Assembly (NCBI GenBank): GCA_016785225.1
Contig: JAFBJZ010000827.1
Coordinates: 1,187,001 to 1,251,000 of the forward strand
Origin: Psettodes erumei
Lineage: Eukaryota > Chordata > Actinopteri > Pleuronectiformes > Psettodidae
Reading direction: 5' to 3'
Length of the DNA: 64,000 nt
Shown: positions 12,201 to 24,200 of the stretch, in pieces
Layout: each line of letters opens with the position of its first letter
Position numbering within the stretch: the stretch's first letter is position 1
Notes under the pieces: model-generated
Told to the model about the DNA's origin: nothing
What the model saw: the letters and a program-made list of their open reading frames with translations, nothing else
Databases searched by the model: none
Position numbers and translations under genes: made by a program

Positions 12201-15200
12201 TGTCTTAACTTCCTCCGTACGACCTGCTTTGTCAACTCAGAAGCGATTCTGATCTCCACATCCTCGTGTTTCCATTCCAGTACAAGTACAGAGCCAAAGG
12301 TGTCGAGGCGTTCAAGGACTACTCGGTGGTGACGGACACTCCAGTGTATGAGACGGCAAAGCAGAACGCTCAGAACCTGAGCGACGTGAGTGACTCTTTA
12401 CATTTTCTTGACAACTTCTGTGTGTCATTATATAACAAAACAGGATCTAACCTTGTTTTTGTCATCTCTTTTTCCAGCTGCACTACCGCTATGACTACAA
12501 CGCCAATATCAAGGGCACCAACACTGCTCCTGCTGTTACCGTGGAAACGGAGAGGGCACGCCTGGCCAACCACATCCAGAGTGATGTAAGTTCATATTCA
12601 GTGTCCTTGTTTAGGAAGCACAGCGGGTATGTATTCGTGGTGGGAATTTGTGCCGCCCCTACAGCACAGTTCACAGACATGTCACACTGAGACACTGCAG
12701 ACAGTAAACATAACGCACTACAGCAGGCAACATTTAGGAAGTGATTCTAGATATTAGATCTCACCCTGCTGTGCTTTCTTCTCTCAGAACTGGTACAAAG
12801 AGGCCAACAAGAACTCCATGCCGACCGGTTACTCCCTGCCCCACGACACTCCGCTCATCAAGCAGGTGAAGCTGAACAGCGTCATCGCCAGCAACGTAAG
12901 TGTTTTGCTTTCTCGAACCATCTCATTCCTTTGCCCCACTGATGACGCAGGGCGCTGACTGTGCTGTGCTTTCTCTTTAATTTGTGCAGGTGAAATACAA
13001 GGAGGCCTACGAGATGATGAAGGCCAAGGCGTACACTCTTCATCCAGAGGGAGTCAACTTCGTCGGCGCGAGGAAAGCTCACAAGATCATCAATGATGTG
13101 AGAGAACACGCCGCTGCTGCTACTGCTGCCGGCACAGACGCATTAAGGTTGATGGAGATGCACCTCATGATGAATTTACTTTTTTTTCTTTCCGCCTGCA
13201 GCGTCTGTATCGCGAGGAATACCACAAGAAAAAGGACAAGATCCACACAACCTACAACACCCCTGACATCAGACAAGTCAAGCTGAACCAGGAGAACCTG
13301 AGCGACGTACGCAACCGCTTCCACGTGTATGTTCACGCGGCTCGATCAAGTTGTACGTTGTGTTTATTTTGCTCCGTCCTCGCTGCAGTTGTGCTACAAG
13401 GAGAAATACTACAACAACAGAGGCCAGCTGATCTCCTTGCCCATTACACCGGAGCTGCTGCACTGCTACCACGTCAACGAGATCACCAGCGAGGTATGTC
13501 GAGTTTGACACAGACTTACACAAAATGAACTTTTTTTTAAGAAATTGTTTGCTGAAATCATTTTGTGTCTTTAGCTGAAATACAAAGAGGATCTGATGTG
13601 GCTGAGAGGCGTCGGCTGCTTCCTGTACGACACCCCAGAGATGGTCCATGTCCGCAACATCACCAAGTTCAGGGTACGTGTTTCTCTTTTGTGCAGAATA
13701 TCTCGTTATATCCATGTCTCCGATTTTCAGTACATGTTCCAGTGGTGTCCTGATCATGTATACGGACGGTTTTTCACTTTTATAGACCGCCTATCCAGTG
13801 GAGGCCAAGAAGAACCTCGCCAACTTCTCTGTGGTCCTGGACACTCCAGAGTACAAGCGCGTGACTGAGCTCAAGACCCACATGAGCAATGTGAGTGACA
13901 ATGCATGAAACGCTCCACATCATCATGTCTCAAAGCTTTGGTTTTTAAATGCCTTCTTAAATACATTTTAACAGCGTGCGGTGTCTTTTTCAGAAAATAA
14001 TAGTTTTATGCTTTATAGCTTTTTGTGCTCCTCCTCCTCCTTTTCAGATGATCTACACAGCCCAGAGCAAGCAGGAAATGGCCAAGGTCACCACCCCTGG
14101 AGACACTGTGGACATCAAGAGAGCCAAATGGGCCCAGCAGCTGACCAACAAAGCAAGTTCAGCCACAGTATCGCTCAACAAATGCTCTGCATCGATTTAT
14201 TTTTCTGCCGTTGTCATGATCGTCTTTGTGTGTTTCTCTGCAGTACCAGTACACAGATCTGGCGCTAAGGAGAGAGCTCACTTCACTCCAGAAATGGAAA
14301 CTCCACACATGGGCCACGCCAGAAAATGAAAGTGGTCTACAGTGATGTAAGTCTCCCTCTTTCCTCATAGCTCCTTTACTCTTGCTTGGCTTTCGTTGCT
14401 GTTGATCTGCTGAATCGTCCAATCTGACATGAATGACTTCTTCCCTCAGAACAAGTACAAAGAACAGTATGAGAAGATGAAGCACAGGTACACCGCCATC
14501 GCTGACACTCCCCTGCTGATCCGCGCCAAGAAATCCTACCTCCAGTCCAGCGATGTGAGTGTGCTCATTGAATAACCTTTATTACAAACAGCAACATTTA
14601 CGTAATTTATTGAATTCTAATGACTGACCACTGAGCACATGTGCATTTGTGTTCGTTTGTTCTGCTCTTAATGTCTTCAGCTGCGCTACAAAGAGACGTT
14701 TGAGCTCTCCAAGGGCCACTACCGCACGGTCAAGGACGCTCTGGACATCACCTACCACCGCAGAGTCACCGATGACGTCAGCGAGGTCAGCGATGAGACA
14801 TCAGCCGGGTTGATTATTCGTATGAAAACAAGATCGTTTTGATTTGAGCTCTTTCATCTCTCTGCCTCAGGTCAAATACAGGGAGAAGTACATCAACTCC
14901 CTGGGTACGTGGAAGTCCATCCCCGACCGTCCCGAGTTCTTCTTCAGCAGAATTGTCAACGACAACGTCAGCAGTGTGAGTGCCGAAGACACGCCGCGTC
15001 GAAATATTCGCCCGCAGTCGGCCGATTCTACCGATGACATCCTGTTTCTCGTGTCTTTTCACAGGTCAAGTACAAGGAGGACCTGGATTGGCTGAAGGGT
15101 ATCGGCTGCTTCGTGTGGGACACGCCTGAGCTGGTGCTCGCTGAGAAGAACAAGTCGCTGTACAGCGAGGTGAAGCTTCTCCTCATCATTTCACACCTGT

Positions 15201-18200
15201 GGTGAATGTTATCGCAGTGTCATGGAGCGTTTTCCTGATAAGAGTCTCATCTCTCGCTAACAGAGACTGTACAAAGCGTCTTTCGAGAAGAACAGAGGCA
15301 ACTTCAAGTACACCAGCGACACGCCGTTCTTCGAGGCTGCCAAGAACGCCTCCGTCCTCATTAACGATGTGAGTCCTTTCATTCTTTTACCCAGTACAGT
15401 GATTGAACAATCAACAAAATATGTTTGTTGTTACAAAATAATCAATTAGTTTGTCAAATCCCATCCCAGAGGTTTCTGTTGGACTTTCATCTTAAAAGCT
15501 AAATTCATAGGTGTATCTGGTAATTGCTCATATTGTAAGTAAGTGCTCTTGTTGTGTGTAACCATGACATCCAGTGTTAAAAATGTGTGCACTGTACTTC
15601 ATATGGACTTGTTTTAACCTGCCTTTGTTCCCTGGAGAAGTCTCATCATGTGACAGCGCGGGTTGTTTTCTCTGGATGTTGTTGTCTAACGGCCTTCTGA
15701 CATTCTGAGCAGAGGTACTACAAAGCTAATTACATGAAGACCAAGGATAAGTTCACCATAACGACCGATGATCCTAGATACCAGCTGGCCAGGGAAAACC
15801 GTAAGATGAGCCAGGTAAACGCACCCGGCTGCGCTGGGCGACCGGCCCCGCCTCCGTCCGGTGCGGTCGCCGACAGACCTGCAGGCGATCGTCTCCGCAT
15901 GGCTGTGAAAGCTCCTCCAACGCCCAACAAACCTCTCTGTGTCGTATCAGTGTTGTTGTCTTTCTCCTGGTCGCACACAGGCGATCGTAAACAGGGCCAC
16001 TCAAATGGCAGCGGGGCGGCTGTGTTGAGTGAGCGGGATTCTCCTCCATCTGTGCCATCAGGAAGACGGGTTTCTAACCGATGATATTAATTTATTAATA
16101 TTGTTCATAACCCGGGCACAGATGAGGAGAAACGGCTCCTTCGTCACACTCTCTCCTCCAGTCGTCCCAGTGTTACTGCTCGTTTTTCACCCGTCCTCAA
16201 CTTTGGCATGCTGTGTGTGTGTGTCCTGTGTGTGTCTTGTGTGTGGACAGAAAATGTATAAATCCAGAGCAAAGGATCTGCTAAAGGGTGGCTGCAATGA
16301 GCTGCTCCGCCCTGACATCCTCACAGCCCTTTTCCAGTCCACTATGGGCAGTAAGGTAAACAACCACAGAGCGATGAGCCGCGGTGACCCTGACCTCCGT
16401 CCACAGCAACGGGGAGGAAATCAGCGCCGCGTCGCTGTTCCTCCTGGCTGTTTGTGGACAAGGTCTTCCCAGACGCTCATCCTGTATAAACCCCTTCGCT
16501 CCATTCATCTCGCTTCAGTTACCGAAGGGGTTTTAACTTCCGCTCATTTCCACCCTTATCTTCCATGCTTTAATCCCTCCATCTCCTTCACTTCTCATTG
16601 ATTACTAAACCTTTAACTCATCTTAAAATGCAGCGCAGTAGTTGGACAGTAGAAAGTGTCAGTAACTGCAGCATTACAGCTTCTGCACAGACGGAAGATA
16701 TATAATTTATATAATTTATTATTATTTATTTATTTATTATTTATTTATTATTTATTTATTATTTATTTATTATTTATTTATTGTTTATTTATTATTGTTT
16801 ATTATTATTATTATTATTATTATATAATTTATTTATGCATTAATCACAAGTCATACAGTGAAATATTGTTTTATAGGCCCATGAACACAGATGGTTTTCT
16901 TCCTGTAAGTTTTTGTATTTGCAGATAAGCGGCACCCACTTATCTACACAATGACTTTTGTGATACTATTACAAGATCTAGTTGTCTGTCTCCATCTTCT
17001 CTTGAGTGAACCTCACATTTGCTGAAGCCACTGCACATACCGGGCTCAGATTCACTGCTGCTCACGCTGCAGCCCGTCATGACTGAACCCTGGTATCACT
17101 CGTGTCCTCGTCTTATCTTCTTCGTCATCTTCTCATCTTGTGCATGTTTCATGATGCATGTTTTTGTAAACCTTTGCATGGCTCCACTTCACTCATCACA
17201 CATCCTGCATCATCAGTAGATAGGTTGAATATTAGGTTGTATTGACATAGATTGTATAGGTTAACTTTTTTGCTCATACTATATATTGCGAGAGAACTAT
17301 CTGAGAAAAAACAGAACAGTAAATGGAAAAAACAAAATAATCCATCAATAATCTTAGCTTTATTTTGTAATTTGTGAATTGACTCATTCAACGCTGAAAT
17401 GTGACTTTTAGAGTAATTTTAGTGGTTTCAGCATCTCACAAATTCCTTCATCACATTTTTCCTGGATAGTATTTGTATTTAGCTTCGTAAAGTAGAAGCC
17501 AGAGATTGAGAAATAAGACACATAAATCCATTCAAATGATTGCAGCAAAAATCTGATCTAGAGTGATACTAATCTTCTTGTGTTTACGCGTTCTCCTCCT
17601 CCTCCATCAGTGGAGGTACAGGGAGCAGTATGAACGGGCCAAGGACAAGTTCACCTCCATCCTGGAGACTCCTGAGTACGAGACCCACAAACGCAGCAAG
17701 AAGATCAGTGACGTAAGCTTTGTGCTTCGTTTTGCATTTCTTATGTCAAAAATTCTGCAACATCTTTATCTGTTTTTTCTGAGTTTCCCCTCACTCTGCG
17801 GTGATTATCGCTCCTCAGATCATCTACAAGATGGAGTACAACAAGACCAAGGCTAAGGGATACACCCTGCCTTACGACACGCCGTACCAGCAGCACATGA
17901 AGAAGGTCAAGGACATCACCAGCAACGTAAGTCCCTCTCTGACCCGCTGCACCAAAATATGAAGCGCGTGTTTGACGGCGTGTTGTCGGTGCATCTTGCA
18001 GCTGAAGTACAAAGAGGTGTACGAGAAGAGCAAGGCTCAGATCAACATGGACCCGGAGGCTCACTCCATCCGCGCTGCCAAGGAGGCCTACAAGAACATC
18101 AGCAACGTGAGTGTCTTCAGTGTTGCTGCTGGGAAAGTTCTGCTCATCACTGACTAAAGTTGAGCTCAAACCACCTGAAAATACTGATAAAATCTTCCAT

Positions 18201-21200
18201 TTTTAGCTCGACTACAAGAAGAAGTACGAAGCCACCAAGAACAAGTGGATGTGGACAACCGACAGACCCGACTTCCTCAACGCTGCCAAAAACTCCATGC
18301 AGCAGAGCGATGTGAGCTGCCGCTGCCTCTTGATGCGTGAACTCTCAACAGGGCAGAGCAGCGTTTTGGTCTAATTTCCCTCCCACGGTTCCACCCGCAG
18401 GTTGAGTACAAGTACGACAAAGAGATGCTCAAGGGCTGCGTGATCCCCGTGGTCGATGACAAGTACACCGTCCTGTGCATGAAGAACGCCGAGATGGCCA
18501 GTGAAGTAAGTTTCTACGACGCAATGACGTTAGCAAAGTGGCTTCACATCTACAAAAGCGGTTACATGAAAATGTGGAACTAACATTTAATTTGTCTCTG
18601 CCCTCCAGGTGAAATACAAAGAGAAGTATGAAAAGACAAAGGGCCACTACATGCCCGTCCTGGACACTCCTCAAATCCTCCACGCCAAGGCTGTGAGGAC
18701 TATGGCATCGGAGGTAAAAAAAAGTTTTTGTGCAAACTTGAGTGAACCTTTGTCAGGTCTATTATAACATATATTGGACAAGCTGTTTTTATGTTCTTCA
18801 TTTTCTTCCCCAGAGCAAATACAAGGAGGCCAGCAAGAAGGAGATGCAGTCCGGCTCATTCACCACCCTGCCCGAGACCCGCGACACGGCCCACAGCAAG
18901 TCTGTCAACAAGCTCGTCAGCGGGGTACGACTCCCTCACACGTTTGTTTCACGAAATCAGCTCCAGCCAAAACTGTCCGCCTCGCGATCACGGGCCTTGA
19001 CGTTCCATTCTGTCCTCACAGAAAGTGTATAAAGCCAAGTTCGAGAAGGAGAAGGGCAAGTCAGAGTACAACAACATGACCGTTCCACCTGACGTCCAGC
19101 ACGCCATCGATGTGGCCAAGACTCAGAGCAGCGTGAGTGATTTTATTTGGAGCTAACATACTCCTGTTCCTCTGTGCCGGTCAGTTTGAAGCATGTACCA
19201 GCCTGTCTGCTCTTCTGCCCGCTGCCACAGATTGCTTACAAGAAGGACGCCAAAGCCAACCTCCACTACACCACCGTGGTCGACCGTCCTGACATAAGGA
19301 AGGCCACACAGGCAGCTCGGCTTATCAGTGAGGTAACCATCAAGGAGATCCGAAAGGACGCGCGATAACCCATTCAAAGAAGTCTCTGTTTAACAAATCT
19401 CTGTGCACACCGGATCCACTCGTTTGTTCTTGTCTCCGTCAGGTCGGCTACCGTGACAAGGCCCGCGAGGAGGCGAGCCGCGGAGGTTCTCTGGCCTACC
19501 GCCCGGACATCACTCTTGCCACTGAGGTGTCCAAGCTGACCAGTCAGGTGTGTGAAACCGAACCAGTGGTCCTGTCCCGTGACGCCCGGGTGGGGCCACA
19601 GTGATGCGACGTTTCCCGCTGGTTCTCCACAGTGATCGTCACGTTGGAAACGTTTCCCTCGTTTATTTCACTGGTGTACCACACCAGCACAGATCAGCAG
19701 ATCAGCTTCCATGAGCTAATATGTGCCGACTGATGTCGCTGTGTTAGATGCTTAGCTGCAGTCCTGTAGGGCTAACAGACAGAACTAGCAGCTCTTCCAT
19801 AGCGCTTCCTCTGCCATCGTGCCTGATAATCCACGTCTTAATCTGCCATCGTGACTCCATGAAAGTAGATTTACATGTTTAACTGCTCATATCATTGTTC
19901 CATCCCCATTCTCACACATGCCCCCCCTGCTCCTTCATCCCTCTGAACTCTCCTCTCCTTATCCCTCACCTCTTTCCTCTCCTCTGTCCTCGCATAATTT
20001 CCTAGTCTGTGTGTTCTCATCCCTCCATCTCACTGCGCTTTGTAGGTGGAGGCCAAGCCCTCCCTCCATGGAGCTGCTTCCTATGATACCCCCCTGATGC
20101 GCCACATTAAGAAAATGAGTGCCGTGACTAGTGATGTAAGGATGTTCGTGCCCTGAAACCGACGGGCTGCTCCTCTGTGTGTCTCCTCTGTCTCTCGTGT
20201 CCGTCTGTCGACTGACTGACCGGTTGATTTCCGACTGTCCTGTGGGATTCGCTGAGCCTTTGACGCAAAACAACAGATTTGATCCGGCTTGTCAGATGTT
20301 ACAAATCGTTCCCATTTAGATTTGGCTCGCTTTGTGCGCGCCCCTGTTTCTTTGGTTTCCCTGACACGCTCCGGCTCGTTGCTAAGCGTAGACAAGCAAT
20401 GCATTGCTGCTTTGGTTGCACTGGTGCCCATACTGGATGCAAATGGACATTTTTATAATGTACTGATTTTTCTCCGGTCGTTGAGCCTGTCTATGAAAAG
20501 TTTGTTCACTGTAAGAGAGTGTAGGAGCTCTGACATGTTGTTGCTGTTTTAAAAGTGTGTTAACGTGAAGATTAACTCATTATGAGTGTTTATGAGAATT
20601 ACATTTTTTAAAACAGTGTTTAAGCATATTGCTCTGTCTCACTTTCTAAAGCTGCTGAAACACAACCACGATCATACGACCTCACTCCTTCCATATATAT
20701 GTTACTATATATGAAGTCCATGTTGTGTTTGTGCGCTTCACACTCGGCACTAAAAGGCATCTTCAGATCAGAGGTTGGTGGCTCTGGTCAGTGTGAAATA
20801 TTACCACATGTTGTTGTGTTAATGTAAAACATATTTAACATAAACAACTGTGAAGTATTTCTTCAGAAGGTCAGTAACTTGCTGTTTCCATCAGATTTAA
20901 TCAGTGAAAAGAGCAAACTGTGAGTTGAGACTGACTGAGGTGCATTTCTGATGTCCAGTGTGAACTGCCGTCCACCGTCACCGAATCCACGCACAAACCG
21001 GTTCTATCTGGATGCACGACACTCGGTCTGAACAGCACCCGAGGGCGTCTCCACAGCTGCCGGGTTTGGTTTGACCGAGAAGGACCCTGACGTGATCACA
21101 GTGTTAATGACTGACGTGTGATGCGGCAGAGAGACTGATTTAAAAACTTCCTCCAAAAACCAAAATGCAGATGTGAACACGCCCTTTGAGACGTTCTTGC

Positions 21201-24200
21201 CCTCTGCAACTAGATATCACTATATGATAGAAGTAGAAATAAATTGATGCATGGGGGAAGAAAATTGTATAACAAGGGATACAGACTTTTCAGCAAAAAG
21301 CCATCCATAAGGAAGTTACTTATCCCTTTTTATACACTATAAAAAAAAGCATTATGTCGTCCTTTAAATGTTTCCGTTGTGATGGGGTCATATACATCTC
21401 CCACTGGTTTTGGTCTCCTCAGATGTAACCGCCTCTGCTAACCCTGAAACGTATGTCCCGCCCTGTTAGGTGAAGTACAAGGAGAAGTTTGACAAGGAGG
21501 TGAAAGGAAAGCGACCACAATATGACCTGAAGGAGAGTAAGATTTACAAGACTTTGAAGGATGCCAATGTGCTGGCTAGTGAGGTGGGTGCTCACAGAAC
21601 CTGCAGCTTCTTACATATGCGTGTGTTGATCCTGCAACACGCATGGCCGTCGACTTTGTTCCGCTCACCTGCCGGTCCTTGTCCACAGGTGAAATACAAG
21701 GGCGACCTGAAGAAGATCCACAAGCCTGTGACCGACATGGCCGAGTCTCTGTCCATGCAGCACGGCCTGAGCACCAGCAAGCTGTCCAGCCAGGTGACAC
21801 GCCGTCTCCCATTTAACCCGCATCCTCACCCAGGAAACCGCCGAGCTCGGCGTTTCCATCACACCACAGTAACGACACACGGGTCATTGACCGTCTCACG
21901 GGTTGATGCACTAAAAGCTCCATCATCCAAACATCCGTCATCCTGTGACCTCATCTGGTAGTGACCCTCACCCTTGACCTTTTGACCCTACCATACCATC
22001 ACCTTCCGTAACCTCTACTCTTTCACTTTTGCAGTTTAATTTTTTTTTTTCCTCAAACCTTTCATCGACGATCACTTAACAAAAATCATTTTTAACCTCC
22101 ATTCTTTTTTAAACTCTCACTTCTGGTTTGGTGAGCTTTCACTGACAGCTGCTTTCACAGTTATAAAGCCACTGTTTTTTTTGTTTCTCCCGTTAAAATC
22201 TGATGTGATGGATGGGAGCGAACTCCAGAGAGACGCTCTTTTTCTCTCGTGTGCTGTACTGAGCTGTCTCACGTGACTGGGAATTCCCCCTGTAGTACTG
22301 CTACAAGAAGAAATTTGAGGAGAGTAAGGGTCACTACCATATGATTCCTGACACACCAGAGCAGCTCCATCTCAAGGAGGCCTCTGAACTCCAGAGCAAC
22401 GTAAGTGGTGCAGACTCCGTGTGTGTGGGTGGGGGGGCCGCAAAAAACACTGCACCCTCCCAAAAACACTGCCGCATGCAGCAGAAAATGTAACTCTTGC
22501 TGTAATAGATTTGTGCAACTCAAACATGTATCCACACAGAGCTGAAAGAAAACCATGATATGATGTAATGTCTGTTGAAAGCGGCTGAGGTTGTGCTCTG
22601 TGTGGGCTGATCGCAGGTGAAGTACAAGGAGAAGTATGAGCGGGAGCGGGGCAAGCCCATGCTGGACTTCGAGACGCCCACGTACGTGACGGCGAAGGAG
22701 GCCCAGCACATGCAGAGCCAGGTAAACGCCCCGTCCGTCCCCGCGGTGTCTCACGCAGACGCACACGCGACGCACTCTCCATTACAGGCCTCTGTCCAAG
22801 GACTTGGCGGTGCCCCGCTGTGCATTAACCTGTGTCGTACTGCCTCTTGTTATACTGTACATTGATATGCTGCAGCCTGTTGGACCTGTTGGCCTTATGT
22901 TAGACTTACAGAATGTATCTGGAGTTTGTAAAAGCCTTTTACACTGTCTTTAACGCCAGGTAATTTAATCCAGACTATGTTTCTGTGTTTACAGCATCTT
23001 AATCTAATTTTAATTTTTACTATTAAATTCAGAGTAAATCATCCTTTGCCATCTTCTATTCTTCGCTAGCTGTGCTCTTTAAAAAAAAAAAGTGGAACAG
23101 GGCAGTGTAAAATGTGTTGAAATGAAACTTACCCAGCACCTTGTGTATTGTTGGTCCCTAATGCTGTGTATATTGTGAGTTCAGACATCTTTATCCTCCT
23201 CTGATGTGCAGGCAGGACAGATGTAACATAAGGAGTCTGGACTATAGATTTTCACTTTGTTAACACGCGCACAAAAACATGCATTTGTGCGAGTGCAGAG
23301 TTAGAAATGCGTGAACCGGGACGAGGTGACCTGCGCTGCATGTGTGTTATCTGAGCTCTCTGTCCCCTTGTCTCATCTCTGCGGCCAATAGAAAGACTAT
23401 AAGAAGGACTTTGAGGAGTTCATGAGGGGCAAGAACCTCTCAGGCTTGGAGGTCACCCCTGCCATGATACATGTCAGACATGCCACCAAAATAGCCAGCG
23501 AGGTAACTAAAGGACACTTTGTCTCCGACCACCCCCCCGCCATGCTGTGTAATCATACTAAGACCACATCACGACCACGGCCCCTCTTTTTTTCCACACT
23601 ACTGGGTTTTATCGTTAATCCCATGAGTGTTTCCAACCACACGGTTTAGTTTTGAGTCTTCTGCATGATTCACTGCACACGCTGCACCTAAACTGTTAAT
23701 GATCCAACCATCTCCTCTCCTCCTCGTCTCTGTCCATCATGTGACTTCCTGTACAGTAGTTAGTTTTGTTTGTTTGTGTGCGTTGCATGCATTGTATACG
23801 CAGTCACTGACATGTTGGATTCCTAATTTTCAGCTCTTCACGTAGCAGGCACCAGCTTTAGGTTAAAAAACACACAGTCTGCATGTGTGCATGGAATTAT
23901 TTGCACGATGTAGAAATATTTTTAAGGTGAAATACCAACTTGAGTTGTTTTGTCGTGTTTTTGTGTCCGCGCTCTATCTGATAAAATGTGGTTCACCTTG
24001 TCTTTTATCAGGATTGATGCCAAAGTCACCAACGTCTCCTCCCTCTTTGTGAAAGGATCTTCACTTCTTAAATAAATCAGACCTCTCACTGCTTGATTTC
24101 TTTTTCAGGGGGAGACTTAGTGGCTTTGAGCTTGCCCACTGTACTGTACTGTCTTGTATGTATGTATGCCTTGGCCTGGCCTGCCCGTGCGCCCTTCTCT

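Noticed and set aside
16656..16928. 90-codon open frame rich in Tyr/Leu/Ile
   Set aside because: Translation of the TTTA microsatellite.
22269..22782. Minus-strand frames of 136-168 codons
   Set aside because: Antisense to two neb exons and their intron, without homology or splice structure.
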